Assembly: GCA_016213675.1 (NCBI GenBank)
Contig: JACQZW010000047.1
Span: forward strand, 1-64,000
Direction of reading: 5' to 3'
Origin: Acidobacteriota bacterium
GTDB lineage: Bacteria > Acidobacteriota > Thermoanaerobaculia > Thermoanaerobaculales > Thermoanaerobaculaceae
DNA: 64,000 bases
The position numbers and the translations under genes were made by a program. Numbering within the stretch: the first letter of the stretch is position 1; every line of letters starts with the position of its first letter. The notes below the pieces were generated by a model that worked only from the letters and a program-made list of their open reading frames with translations, was not told the origin of the DNA and ran no database searches. Below, piece after piece: positions 50,746-60,516 of this stretch.

Positions 50746-51990
50746 TCACCTCCTCGCCGCCGGGACGGCGAGCCGGGCGACGGTTCCGCCACCGCGGCGG
50801 GGCGCCAGCGTCACGTCGCCGCCCGAGGCGCGCGCCAACGCCCGCACGATCGCGAGGCCCAGGCCCGTTCCTTCCGGCCGCGTCGTCACGTAGGGGTCGA
50901 ACGCCCGCTCGGGCTCGACGGCGAGCCCGGGCCCGCGATCACACACCTCGACGACCGCCTGGCGCCCGGCGCGCCGCACCTCGACGTCCAGCTCGCCCTC
51001 GGGGTCGAAGGCGCGGGCGTTGGCGAGCAGCTCCTCGACGACGCTCTCGACGTGCTCCTCGTCGGCCCAGGCGGGCACCGCCTCGGCGGCCGTCACCCGC
51101 ACGGCCCCGCCGGCACTCGCCGCGACCCGCCTGGCGACCTCGGCGAGGTCGACCTCCTGCGGGTTCGCCTCGGGCGGCCGCGCGAACGTCAGGAGGCGCG
51201 CGAGCAGCGTGTCGATGCGCTCGGTGGCGGCGAGGATCCGCTCGGCGCGGGTCGCGAGGGGCGGCGCGGCGCCCTCGAGCAGGAGCTGGGTCGTCCCCTT
51301 GATCCCGGCGAGCGGGTTGCGGATGCGGTGCGCCAGCCCGGCGCCGGCGAGGGCGAGCGCCTCGAGCCGCCGCCGCTCCGCCTCGGCCGCCGCGAGGCGC
51401 TGGCGCTGGGCGAGCCCGGCGACGGCGAGGAGCGAGAACACCACCAGGCAGAAGGAGACGACGAGCGCGCCGGCCATGATCGCCGACGGCAGCGCCCCGG
51501 ACGTCCCGAGGCCCTCGGCCGGGTAGAGCCGCAGCCGCAGCGCGGTCTGCCAGCCCGGCCCGGCGTCGCGTCCCAGCCCCCCCTCGCGGGCGGGCCCGAG
51601 CTCGCGTCCCGGCCCGAACTCCCGGCCCGCACCCCCGGCGAGCCCCCGCCAGCGCGGTCCCAGCATGGCCGACACCTCGCTGGCCTGGCCATCGACGCGA
51701 CCGCGCTCGACGAGCACGCCACGGGGCGTGACGATCTCGATCCCGGCCACCGTCTGACCATGCGTCGCCAGGAAGGTCTCGACCGCTGTCGCGGCGTCGT
51801 CCGGACCGACCTCGCGGAGCAAGCCGACGAACTCGGAGCCGAGGCGGAGCAGGATCCCCTCGCGGACCGCGGCGTCGCGCTCCCGGAGGGTGCGTGACGC
51901 CACTGTCGCGAGCCAGGTCAGGCCGGCGGCGAGCACCACCGCCGCGATCACCGGCGCCGCCAGGAGCACCCTGAGCGGCGGCAGCCTCAT
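50746..51990 (-). CDS. NtrB-like sensor histidine kinase
   Basis: A 414-residue membrane kinase with two transmembrane helices (~7-29 and ~170-192) around a periplasmic sensor. The HisKA box is LAHRIRNPLAGIKG. It has the usual phospho-His but Arg in place of the usual acidic residue after it. The ATPase has EELLANARAFDP (N box), CDRGPGLA (G1) and EGTGLGLAIV (G2). It phosphorylates the NtrC-type regulator encoded immediately downstream. ATG 51990. Confidence 0.88.
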   Translation of the reverse strand: MRLPPLRVLLAAPVIAAVVLAAGLTWLATVASRTLRERDAAVREGILLRLGSEFVGLLREVGPDDAATAVETFLATHGQTVAGIEIVTPRGVLVERGRVDGQASEVSAMLGPRWRGLAGGAGREFGPGRELGPAREGGLGRDAGPGWQTALRLRLYPAEGLGTSGALPSAIMAGALVVSFCLVVFSLLAVAGLAQRQRLAAAEAERRRLEALALAGAGLAHRIRNPLAGIKGTTQLLLEGAAPPLATRAERILAATERIDTLLARLLTFARPPEANPQEVDLAEVARRVAASAGGAVRVTAAEAVPAWADEEHVESVVEELLANARAFDPEGELDVEVRRAGRQAVVEVCDRGPGLAVEPERAFDPYVTTRPEGTGLGLAIVRALARASGGDVTLAPRRGGGTVARLAVPAARR

Positions 51991-52278
51991 CGGGCGCTCC
52001 GGGTCCTCGCGACGGCTCGACCGACGGGGCTCGGCGACATGGACGCCATGCTATCAGCACGCCGCTGTGCACCGGCGTGGCGCCCCGGACTCCCGCGTCC
52101 CGGAGCCGGCCCGCGCGCCGAGCTGTCCTGTTTCGCCGAGTCAACCGACCGGCCGGCGCTCGGTTGTCGCTCCTGGCTGTCGGTGCTAGCCTTGACCCAT
52201 CGGCACCAGAGCGTTGGCGCGGGCAGGTCGTTTCGTGCAGATCGGCCATGTCGGACGCCTGGACCGGGGGGATCACTC

Positions 52279-53955
52279 GTGCCACAGCGGCGACCGCCAG
52301 GCCCGAAACGGGCTCGCGAGGACGGTACCGGCGCCGGCCAGGCGGGCGTGCGTGCGCCCGTCGCCGCCGAGCTCGCTCAGGACATCATCGAGTACCTCCC
52401 GGATGCCACCTTCGTGATCGACGGCGAGAAGCGGGTCGTCGCCTGGAACCGCGCGATCGAGGCAATGACCGGCGTGCCCCGGTCCGTGCTGCTCGGCCGC
52501 GGCGACGGTGCCTACGCCGTGGCGGTCCACGGCCGTCGCCGGACGATGCTCATCGACCTGGTCGGCGCCGGGCACCACGAGTCCACCGGCGACTATCTCC
52601 GGTTCGACCGACAAGGGGAGTTCGTCTTCGCCGAAGGCTACGTCCCGCGCCTTAACGACGGTCGGGGCGCCTACGTCTGGGGCATGGCCGGCCCCCTGCG
52701 CGACCGGCAGGGCAATGCGTACGGCGCCATCGAGAGCATCCGCGACCTCACCGACCGCAGGAACACCGAGGTCGCGCTTCGCGACAGCGAGGAGAGGTTC
52801 CGCACGCTGTTCGACAAGAGCCCCGACGTGATCTTCCTGACCGACCCCGAGACCCAGGAGATCGTCGACTGCAACCACTCCGCCTGTGCGATGAACGGCT
52901 ACACCAGTGAGGAGCTGGTCGGACAGAACATCAACGTGCTGCACCCGGAGGACGTCGCCAGGAGGATGACAGGCGGCGTCGAGGGGCGGCGCGCCTTTGT
53001 CGAGGAGCTGGGGCGGAGTGGCGTGGTGACCGTCGAGACGGTGCACCGGCGCAAGGACGGCACGCTGTTCCTGCTGGAAACCTCCATGTGCTTGTTGACC
53101 GTCGGCGGTCGCCTGCTCGTCATGGGGATCGACCGCGATATCACCGACCGGAAGCGGGCCGAAAACGAGCTCCGGCTCCATCGCGACCACCTCGAGGAGC
53201 TGGTCGCCGCGCGGACGGCCGAGCTGGCCGTCGCCAAGGAGCGGGCCGAGGCAGCCGACCGGGTCAAGTCCGCGTTCCTGGCCGCCATGTCCCACGAGCT
53301 GCGGACGCCCCTCAACTCCATACTCGGCTTCACCGGCATCCTGCTCCGGGGACTCGCGGGTCCGCTCAACGAGGAGCAGCGGAGGCAGCTCGGCATGGTC
53401 GCCAGCAGCTCCGCGCATCTGCTCGAGCTGATTAACGATGTCCTGGACCTGTCGAAGATCGAGGCCGGCCAGCTCAAGGTGGAGGAGGAGGAGTTCGACC
53501 TGCGGATGTCCATCACGAGGGTGCTGATGGCCATCTCGCCGCTCGCGGACAAGAAGCGGCTCAAGGTGACCAGGACCATCGACCCCGAGATCGGCAACAT
53601 CACCAGCGATCGTCGCCGGGTCGAGCAGGTGCTGCTCAACCTCCTCTCCAACGCCGTCAAGTTCACGGACGAAGGCGAGATCTCGGTCGAGTGCGCGGCG
53701 CGCGGGGATCGCGTCGTCATCGACGTGCGCGACACCGGGATCGGCATCAAGTCGGAGGACCTGGAGCGGTTGTTCAGACCGTTCCAGCAGCTCGACAGCG
53801 GGCTGTCACGAGTTTACGACGGGACCGGGCTCGGCCTGTCGATCTGCAAACGCATTATCGAGTTGCTGGGCGGGGAAATCTCGGTCGAAAGCCGGTTGGG
53901 GCGAGGCAGCACGTTCTCCTTTTCACTGCCCGTCCGGACAGGGAGGCAGGAGTGA
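52279..53955 (+). CDS. PAS-domain histidine kinase
   Basis: A 558-residue soluble kinase: PAS at ~30-150 (DIIEYLPDATFVIDG), a second PAS at ~165-285 (SEERFRTLFDKSPDVIF), a coiled coil, HisKA with [15 protein letters not shown] (~340), and HATPase with NAVKFTDEGE and [12 protein letters not shown]. No membrane segment or receiver. GTG 52279 is chosen (GGGGGA upstream) since earlier in-frame codons give no recognisable protein. It shares a near-identical HisKA region with the kinase at 54340. Its stop overlaps the next GTG by 4 bp. Confidence 0.88.
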   Translation: MPQRRPPGPKRAREDGTGAGQAGVRAPVAAELAQDIIEYLPDATFVIDGEKRVVAWNRAIEAMTGVPRSVLLGRGDGAYAVAVHGRRRTMLIDLVGAGHHESTGDYLRFDRQGEFVFAEGYVPRLNDGRGAYVWGMAGPLRDRQGNAYGAIESIRDLTDRRNTEVALRDSEERFRTLFDKSPDVIFLTDPETQEIVDCNHSACAMNGYTSEELVGQNINVLHPEDVARRMTGGVEGRRAFVEELGRSGVVTVETVHRRKDGTLFLLETSMCLLTVGGRLLVMGIDRDITDRKRAENELRLHRDHLEELVAARTAELAVAKERAEAADRVKSAFLAAMSHELRTPLNSILGFTGILLRGLAGPLNEEQRRQLGMVASSSAHLLELINDVLDLSKIEAGQLKVEEEEFDLRMSITRVLMAISPLADKKRLKVTRTIDPEIGNITSDRRRVEQVLLNLLSNAVKFTDEGEISVECAARGDRVVIDVRDTGIGIKSEDLERLFRPFQQLDSGLSRVYDGTGLGLSICKRIIELLGGEISVESRLGRGSTFSFSLPVRTGRQE

Positions 53956-54347
53956 AGCCGCGCGTGCTCGTCATCGAGGACAACGACCAGAACCTCTACC
54001 TGGTCACGTTCCTGCTCGAGAAGCACGGGCTCGAGGTCGTCGCGGCTCGGGACGGGCGCGGCGGCATCGAGGCGGCAACGGAGGTCAAGCCGGACCTGAT
54101 CCTGCTCGACATCCAGCTTCCGGTCGTCGATGGCTATGCCGTCGCGCGGGCACTCCGGGCCAACCCTGAGCTGGCGGCGATCCCGATCGTCGCGGTCACC
54201 TCCTACGCCATGGTCGGAGATCGCGATCGCTGCCTGGAAGCCGGTTGCACCGACTACATCGAGAAGCCGATCGACCCCGAGGGGTTCGTCCTGCAGATCG
54301 CCCGCCACCTGCCGCCGGGGGCGGTGAGTCGGGTGGCTGATGCCTGA
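53952..54347 (+). CDS. single-domain response regulator
   Basis: A 131-residue receiver: [14 protein letters not shown], phosphoacceptor in [16 protein letters not shown], Thr in IVAVTSYAM and Lys in [11 protein letters not shown]. There is no output domain. It lies between two kinases, overlapping both genes by 4 and 8 bp, so it is probably their shared phospho-acceptor. GTG start. Confidence 0.92.
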   Translation: MKPRVLVIEDNDQNLYLVTFLLEKHGLEVVAARDGRGGIEAATEVKPDLILLDIQLPVVDGYAVARALRANPELAAIPIVAVTSYAMVGDRDRCLEAGCTDYIEKPIDPEGFVLQIARHLPPGAVSRVADA

Positions 54348-56208
54348 AAAGGGGCGCTCCTGGCAAACCTTTGTGCAGATCCTGGCCGTGGCCTGCGTCT
54401 ACCTGATCACGGCCAAGGTCGGTCTGCGCCTGTCGATGGTGCAGGCCAACGCCACGCCGGTCTGGCCGCCGACCGGCGTTGCGCTGGCGGCCCTGCTGCT
54501 CGTGGGCCTGCGGTGTTGGCCAGGGGTATTCCTCGGTGCCGCCGTCGCCAACGCGACCACCACCGGGACGCCACTCGGTGCCGCCGCCCTCATCGCCGCC
54601 GGGAACACGCTCGCGGGCGTGGTCGGCGCAGTCGGCCTGAGGAGGCTCTGGCAGTTCGACGCGGCGATCAGGGGCTGGCGGGACGCGCGCGCCTTCCTGC
54701 TCTTCGCGGTGCTCGTGACACCCGTGCTCTCCGCCACGAACGGGCTCCTGGTTATCCGCCTCTTCCACCTGGCCCAGTCGGCCGCACTGCCGGACGTCTG
54801 GTGGATCTGGTACAGCGGCGACGCCCTCGGCATCCTCGTCGTGGCACCGGTGATCCTGGTCCTCGGCTCACGCAGGCTCCGCCACCCTCCCGTCCGGCGG
54901 CGGCTCGAGGGCGTTCTCCTGGGCGTGGCGACGGTGCTCTCCTGCCTCCTCATCTTCGGGCTGAGGTCAGCCGACAACTCACTCGGGGCGGGCCTGGCCT
55001 TCACGCTGTTCCCGTTCGTGCTGTGGGCGGCGATCCGCTACGGGATGCCGGGGGCGGCGACGACGACGCTCGTGGTATCGGCGGCGGCGGTCATCGGCAC
55101 CGTGCTGCGGCAGGGTCCGTTCGCCGCGCAGGTGCTACACCGCCAGCTCCCGCTTCTCCAGCTTTTCATCTGCATCGTGGCGGTGACGGGTCTCGTGCTG
55201 GCGGTGTTCATCGAGGAGCGGGAGGACCGCGAGAGCCGGCTCGTCCGCGAGGTGGAGGCACGAACGCGCGCCGAGGAGAAGCTCCTGCACGCCCACGACG
55301 GCCTCGAGCTCCGCGTCAGAGAGCGCACCGGCGAGCTGGCCGCTGCCAACCTGCGGCTGCAGGTTGAGGTCGTCCGGCGTACCCGCGTCGAGGAGGAGCT
55401 GCGTTCCTACCGGGGCCATCTCGAGGAGCTCGTCGTGCGGCGGACCGCGGAGCTGGCCGATGCCAAGGAGCGGGCCGAGTCCGCGGACCGGCTCAAGTCC
55501 GCGTTTCTGGGGAACATGTCGCACGAGCTGCGCACCCCGCTCAACTCGATCATCGGGTTCACCGGCATCCTGCTCCAGGGGTTGAGCGGTCCCGTGGGCG
55601 AGGAGCAGGCGCGGCAGCTCGGCATGGTGAAGAACAGCGCGAGCCACCTGCTCGCGCTGATCAACGACGTCCTCGACCTGTCGAAGATCGAGGCCGGGCA
55701 GCTCAAGCTCGAGGTGGGCCAGTTCGACCTCGGCCAGTCGATCCACCGCGTGATGGAGCTGGTCAAGCCGCTCGCCGAGCGAAAGGGCCTGGACCTCATC
55801 GAGGACGTGACACCTGAGGTGGCCGTCATCCGGAGTGATCGCCGCCGCGTCGAACAGGTGCTCCTCAACGTGCTTTCCAATGCCATCAAGTTCACCGACC
55901 GGGGCGAGGTGCGCCTGCACGGCTCGCGACGTGGCGACACCGTGATGATGCTCGTTTCCGACACCGGCGTCGGCATCAAGCCGGAGCACATGTCGAGGTT
56001 GTTCCGGCCTTTCGAGCTGGTCGAGAACGGCGTGGGCCGCCGCGTCGAGGGTACCGGTCTGGGTCTGTCGATCTCCAGGAACCTGGCGGACAAGCTGGGC
56101 GGCACGCTCGCCGTCGCCAGCGTGTGGGGACGGGGGACCACGGTCACCTTCGAGCTGCCGCTCGGCGAGCCGGCAGTGGGGCCACAGGAGTGTGGGGAGG
56201 TGAGCTAG
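54340..56208 (+). CDS. MASE1-domain sensor histidine kinase
   Basis: A 622-residue membrane kinase. The first ~300 residues are a MASE1 sensor with about eight helices ([54 protein letters not shown]). A coiled coil and HisKA ([15 protein letters not shown], ~393) plus HATPase ([22 protein letters not shown]) follow. The kinase core is a close paralogue of the one at 52279. The MASE1 ligand is unknown. ATG 54340 overlaps the regulator gene. Confidence 0.9.
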   Translation: MPEKGRSWQTFVQILAVACVYLITAKVGLRLSMVQANATPVWPPTGVALAALLLVGLRCWPGVFLGAAVANATTTGTPLGAAALIAAGNTLAGVVGAVGLRRLWQFDAAIRGWRDARAFLLFAVLVTPVLSATNGLLVIRLFHLAQSAALPDVWWIWYSGDALGILVVAPVILVLGSRRLRHPPVRRRLEGVLLGVATVLSCLLIFGLRSADNSLGAGLAFTLFPFVLWAAIRYGMPGAATTTLVVSAAAVIGTVLRQGPFAAQVLHRQLPLLQLFICIVAVTGLVLAVFIEEREDRESRLVREVEARTRAEEKLLHAHDGLELRVRERTGELAAANLRLQVEVVRRTRVEEELRSYRGHLEELVVRRTAELADAKERAESADRLKSAFLGNMSHELRTPLNSIIGFTGILLQGLSGPVGEEQARQLGMVKNSASHLLALINDVLDLSKIEAGQLKLEVGQFDLGQSIHRVMELVKPLAERKGLDLIEDVTPEVAVIRSDRRRVEQVLLNVLSNAIKFTDRGEVRLHGSRRGDTVMMLVSDTGVGIKPEHMSRLFRPFELVENGVGRRVEGTGLGLSISRNLADKLGGTLAVASVWGRGTTVTFELPLGEPAVGPQECGEVS

Positions 56209-58988
56209 TGAGCAGGGTCCTCGTCGTCGACGACAACGCCGACAACCTCTACCTCCTGCGGGTCCTGTTGACGGGCGTGGGCCACGAGGTCTTCCTGGCC
56301 GCCGACGGCGCCGAGGCTCTGACGCTGGCCCGCGCGACGCCTCCCGACCTGGTGGTCTCCGACATCCTGATGCCGCAGATGGACGGCTGGACCCTATGCC
56401 GGCAGTGGAAGGCCGACGCACGGCTCACGTGGATTCCCTTCATGTTCTACACCGCGACCTACACCGAGCCCAAGGACGAGGCGTTCGCGCTGTCTCTCGG
56501 CGCCGACTGCTTCATGGTGAAGCCGCAGGAGCCCGAGGTCCTCGTCGAGACGATCAAGCGGCTCCTTTGGCGCGGTTCTCCGGAGTCCGCCCCCGGAGGG
56601 TCGGCCCGGCCCGAGCCCTCCGCGGGGGCCGATTCCGAGCTCGCGTTCGTCAAGCAGCACCGCGATGTGGTCATCCGCAAGCTCGAGCACAAGATGGCGG
56701 AGGTCGAGTCGGCCAACGAGGCCCTTCGCCGGGACGCCGAGGTGAGGTTGCGGACCGAGGCGGCGTTGCGCGACAGCGAGGCACGCTTCCAACTCCTCGC
56801 CGAGGTGTCGCCGGTCGGCATCTTCCAGACCGACCCGAGCGGCGCGACGACCTACGTGAACCGGCGCTGGTCCGAGATCGCCGGCATGGCGGCCGAGGAT
56901 GCGCTCGGCGACGGGTGGTTCCGGGCGGTGAATCCCGAGGATCGCGAGCGACTGTCCCGGAACTGGGTCGAGGCGGTCCAGTCGAGCGGCAACTCGGTGG
57001 CCGACTACCGGTTCGTCCACCCAGATGGCAGGATCGTCTGGGTGATCGGACAAGCCGTGGCCGTCCGCGATCGGTCCGGTCAGGTCACGGGCTATGTCGG
57101 GACCACCACCGACATCACCGATCGCGTGCGTGCCGAGGAGGCGTTGCGCGCCAGCGAGGAGCGCTATCGGAGCCTCTTCGAGCAGTCGCCGGTCGGCATC
57201 TACCGCACCACACCCGAGGGGTCGATCCTGCTCGCGAACCCGACGCTGGTCGCGATGCTCGGGTATGCGAACGCCGAGGAGTTGCAGGGGTCGAATCTCG
57301 AGTCGACGGGGTTCGGAACGGATACTCCACGAACGCAGTTCAAGGAGGCCCTGGCGCGCGACGGCGAGGTCCGCGGCTTCGAGTCGCGGTGGGTACGAAA
57401 GGACGGCACGCAGGTCGTGGTGCGCGAGACGGCCCACGCGGTCTACGCAGAGGATGGGCGTGTCCTCTACTTCGAGGGCGCCGTCGAGGACGTCAGCGAG
57501 CGCTCCCTCGCCGAGGAGGCGCGGCGACGCCTGGCGGCGGCCGTGGACCAGGCTGCCGAGGCGGTCGTGATCACCGACCGTGAGGGCACGATCGAGTACG
57601 TCAACCCGGCCTTCGAACGGATCACCGGCTTCAGCCACGACGAGGTCCTCGGGAAGAACCCCCGGATCCTTCAGAGCGGTCAGCACGATGCCGAGTTCTA
57701 CGGGGCGATGTGGGCGACGCTCGTCGAGCACGGCGTCTGGTCGGGCCACGTCGTCAACCGGCGGAAGGACGGCTCGCTCGTCGAGCAGGAGGCCACGATC
57801 TCGGCGGTCTTCGGGGAGGACGGAGGGGTCGTCGACTACGTCGCCGTGAGCCGGGACGTGACAGCCGAACAGGCGCTTCGAGACCAGCTCACGCAGGCGC
57901 AGAAGATGGAGGCCGTGGGTCGACTCGCGGGAGGGATCGCTCACGACTTCAACAACCTCCTCCAGGCGCTGCTCAGTCAGGTCGCCATCCTCGGGCTCCG
58001 GCTGCGAGGGGTACCGGGCACTGGGAAGGCGCTCGAGGAGCTCGACCAACTGGTTCGGCGCGGCGCGGCGCTGACCCGGCAGTTGCTGCTGTTCTCGCGC
58101 CGGGAGACCCCGGTACGAGAGCCATCCGATCTCAATGACCTCGTGCGGGGATCGACGAACCTGCTGCGGAGGGTCGTACGCGAGGACGTCGCGATCGTCA
58201 CCGAGCTCGCTGCCGCGCCGCTTCCGGTCCTGGCCGACCGGGGGCAATGCGACCAGGTGCTCATGAACCTGGTGGTGAACGCCTCCGACGCGATGCCGGA
58301 TGGCGGGACGCTCACCGTGCGGACGGGGAGCGACGGCGTCGAGGCGGTCTGGCTTTCCGTGACGGACACCGGTTGCGGCATCCCGGAGGTCGTCCACGAG
58401 CACCTGTTCGAGCCGTTCTTCACGACGAAGCCGATCGGCAAGGGCACCGGGCTCGGCCTTTCGGTCGTGCACGGGATCGCCAGGGCCCACGGCGGCAGCG
58501 TCACGGTTTCCAGTCGGGAGGGGGAGGGGGCGACCTTCACCGTCTCGTTCCCGCGGCTTCTCGACCCGCCGGCCCCGGCCGAGGACGCCCGGGAGGGGTC
58601 CTCGACGCCGATGGGCTCCGGGGAACGCGTGCTGCTTGTCGAGGACGAGGATGGAGCCCGGGAGGGGCTGCTCGAGATCCTGGGCTCGCTCGGCTACGCG
58701 GTGACCGCCGCCGCCAGCGGGGAGGAGGCGAGTGCGCTCCCCGTGAGCCCGCCGTTCGACGTGTTGATCACCGACCTCATCCTCCCCGGGATTGCCGGTC
58801 CCGACCTCGCGAATCGCCTGCGTGCACGCTGGCCGCGACTGCTCGTCGTCGTGATGTCCGGATACGCCGAGGAGGACGCCCTGCGTCGCCTCCGGCCCGA
58901 GATCGGCGCGGAGTTCGTCCAGAAGCCGTTCGACATCGAGACCCTCGCACGGACGGTGCGACGCGCGTTGAGCCAGCGCGCACCATAG
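56208..58988 (+). CDS. hybrid kinase: REC-PAS-PAS-PAS-HisKA-HATPase-REC
   Basis: A 926-residue soluble hybrid kinase. Receiver 1 (1-120; VVDDNADN, LVVSDILMPQMDG), three PAS domains (~190, ~316, ~441), HisKA with GIAHDFNNLLQ (~577; a histidine-rich HDFNN type, unlike the other two kinases), HATPase (DTGCGIPEV, GTGLGLSVVHGI) and receiver 2 (~804-926; LVEDEDG, VLITDLILPGIAG). It has inputs for phosphate at both ends, so it may relay from the other regulator. GTG 56208 overlaps the previous stop by 1 bp. It is the last gene of the four-gene cluster. Confidence 0.9.
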   Translation: MSRVLVVDDNADNLYLLRVLLTGVGHEVFLAADGAEALTLARATPPDLVVSDILMPQMDGWTLCRQWKADARLTWIPFMFYTATYTEPKDEAFALSLGADCFMVKPQEPEVLVETIKRLLWRGSPESAPGGSARPEPSAGADSELAFVKQHRDVVIRKLEHKMAEVESANEALRRDAEVRLRTEAALRDSEARFQLLAEVSPVGIFQTDPSGATTYVNRRWSEIAGMAAEDALGDGWFRAVNPEDRERLSRNWVEAVQSSGNSVADYRFVHPDGRIVWVIGQAVAVRDRSGQVTGYVGTTTDITDRVRAEEALRASEERYRSLFEQSPVGIYRTTPEGSILLANPTLVAMLGYANAEELQGSNLESTGFGTDTPRTQFKEALARDGEVRGFESRWVRKDGTQVVVRETAHAVYAEDGRVLYFEGAVEDVSERSLAEEARRRLAAAVDQAAEAVVITDREGTIEYVNPAFERITGFSHDEVLGKNPRILQSGQHDAEFYGAMWATLVEHGVWSGHVVNRRKDGSLVEQEATISAVFGEDGGVVDYVAVSRDVTAEQALRDQLTQAQKMEAVGRLAGGIAHDFNNLLQALLSQVAILGLRLRGVPGTGKALEELDQLVRRGAALTRQLLLFSRRETPVREPSDLNDLVRGSTNLLRRVVREDVAIVTELAAAPLPVLADRGQCDQVLMNLVVNASDAMPDGGTLTVRTGSDGVEAVWLSVTDTGCGIPEVVHEHLFEPFFTTKPIGKGTGLGLSVVHGIARAHGGSVTVSSREGEGATFTVSFPRLLDPPAPAEDAREGSSTPMGSGERVLLVEDEDGAREGLLEILGSLGYAVTAAASGEEASALPVSPPFDVLITDLILPGIAGPDLANRLRARWPRLLVVVMSGYAEEDALRRLRPEIGAEFVQKPFDIETLARTVRRALSQRAP

Positions 58989-59060
58989 TCGAGTCGGCAG
59001 GCTGCATTCCCGGGCCGCGGCGTCGTCGGTCTGTCCGGGGAGCTGCGTGCAAGACTCGCC

Positions 59061-59086
59061 GAGACCCTGCGCCCGCTCAGGGTGAC
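59061..59086 (-). repeat. dispersed GTCACCCTGAGCGGGCGCAGGG repeat, copy 2
   Basis: Reverse-complement copy of the repeat at 40283-40310, with one gap and a few mismatches. It lies in the 256-bp gap after the kinase cluster, which also holds an imperfect hairpin (GCGGGGAATCCC at 59114-59125 with GGGATTCCGC at 59135-59144) but no gene. Confidence 0.55.
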
Positions 59087-59244
59087 AGCGGAGTCGAGGT
59101 GAGTTGGGAGGAAGCGGGGAATCCCGCCGCATCGGGGATTCCGCACGAGGTTCCAGGTCCACCGGCTGACTCCTCGGCAAACGCCGGCGGGGAACGGACC
59201 GCGCCTTGACGGCCGGGATCGCGCCAGGCAACCTTGTTGCACCG

Positions 59245-60210
59245 ATGGCCATTGAGGACGCAGTCCCCCGACTCCTGCACATCAGCGATACCCACCTGTG
59301 GCGGGAGGGCGAGCCGCCGCCGCTGGTGACCGTGGTCCCGCTCCGGGGGCACGACCCGGGTCCCTGGGCCGCGATTTGGGAGCTGGTCGAGCGGGAGCGA
59401 CCCGACGCGATCCTGTGGACCGGCGACGTCGCGACGGCGCAGCAGGCCTCGGCCTACGCACTCGCCAACCGGCACCTGGCTCCGCCGGCCGGCGCCCCGG
59501 GTCCCGTGAGAGCCCACCCGACAGGGATCCCCTTGTTCTGCGTCCCGGGCAACCACGACCACTACGCGGTGGTCGGCCGGGCCGTCTTCTACCTGCGGGA
59601 CCGCAGCGCCTACCGCGCCTCGTTCAACGACCCGGCGCCGAGCGTCCACTACCTCTGTGTCGGGACGCGCGATGTCTTCATCTTCCGGCTCGACTCCTCG
59701 AGCGGCATCCACGCCGGCGACTCGCTGCGCCTCGCGACCGGCCGGATCCACCGCGACGACCTCGCGGTGCTCGACGCCTGGAGCGAGACGGCGCGGGCGG
59801 GCGGGACGCTGGCCGGGGAGGAGGTCACGCCGGAGCGCCTCCTCCGGTCGTGCAACGTCCTCCTGATGCACCACGACCTCGCCTCCAAGGTGGCGTTCCA
59901 CGACCTCGACGCGCGGAGCGCCACGCGCCTGCTCAAGTTCATGGCCTCGACTCCGATCCACCTGCTCGCGTGCGGCCACCACCACACCCCGGACGAGCGC
60001 GGGTACGAGCTGTTCGGCCCGGGCCGCCTGGACGCCCGCCAACGGGGCGCGCTCGCGAAGGCCGGCCGGCTGTGCGCCCAGGAGGTGCGGATCTCGCGCG
60101 CCGGGACAGCGTCGCAGGCCGGGGCCTTCGGCCACAGCGTCCACCTCGTCGAGCTCGGCGAGGCGATCCGCATCCGCCGCCTGCGCTACGACGGCGTGCG
60201 CTTCGCCTAG
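59245..60210 (+). CDS. calcineurin-like metallophosphoesterase
   Basis: A 321-residue phosphoesterase with the five metal-site motifs: LLHISDTHLW, LWTGDVATA, VPGNHDHYAV, LLMHHDLAS and LLACGHHHTPD. The pattern resembles cAMP/3',5'-nucleotide phosphodiesterases or related 3'-exonuclease-type enzymes; substrate unknown. Cytoplasmic. ATG 59245 is used; TTG 59206 would add 13 residues. Neither has a good ribosome binding site. Confidence 0.82.
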   Translation: MAIEDAVPRLLHISDTHLWREGEPPPLVTVVPLRGHDPGPWAAIWELVERERPDAILWTGDVATAQQASAYALANRHLAPPAGAPGPVRAHPTGIPLFCVPGNHDHYAVVGRAVFYLRDRSAYRASFNDPAPSVHYLCVGTRDVFIFRLDSSSGIHAGDSLRLATGRIHRDDLAVLDAWSETARAGGTLAGEEVTPERLLRSCNVLLMHHDLASKVAFHDLDARSATRLLKFMASTPIHLLACGHHHTPDERGYELFGPGRLDARQRGALAKAGRLCAQEVRISRAGTASQAGAFGHSVHLVELGEAIRIRRLRYDGVRFA

Positions 60211-60516
60211 CGAGACCGCCGACGCCGGGGCTATCCCGCTCGCACCATGCGCACCCGCATCGGCACGCGGACGACCGCGCGCGGCGGAGGTGCCGGCTGC
60301 CTGGTCCTCGCCGGCGCGTTCATCCTTGGCTACCCGATCACAGTCGAGGCGTCACCACCCGACGAGGTCCGAGCCTCAGGCGCTCGCGAGGCCGCCGGGC
60401 GCACCGCGGTCCGGCCCTTGACAGGGGCCGCCGTGGGTTTAGGTGTAAGCTAACTCAAGGGAACTAGCGAGAATAGTGAGACGTGATCTCCTCGCGGAGG
60501 AGGAAAGGACGGAGCC
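60211..60516. other. 306-bp intergenic region with doubtful small ORF and TTGACA box
   Basis: Between the phosphoesterase gene and the secreted-protein gene. A 68-codon plus-strand frame at 60247-60453 (MRTRIGTRTTARGGG start) has a weak hydrophobic stretch but no homology or ribosome binding site. TTGACA (60418-60423) is followed by TGTAAG 20 nt later (60444-60449), a poor match. The strong GGAGGAGG before 60517 belongs to the secreted protein. Confidence 0.35.

Noticed and set aside
56394..59282. Long minus-strand open frame (~960 codons) opposite the hybrid kinase
   Set aside because: Shadow of a GC-rich coding sequence; the plus strand shows full REC, PAS, HisKA and HATPase motifs.
60247..60453. 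68-codon small protein
   Set aside because: No ribosome binding site, no recognisable family, and it overlaps a possible promoter; listed only as part of the intergenic region.
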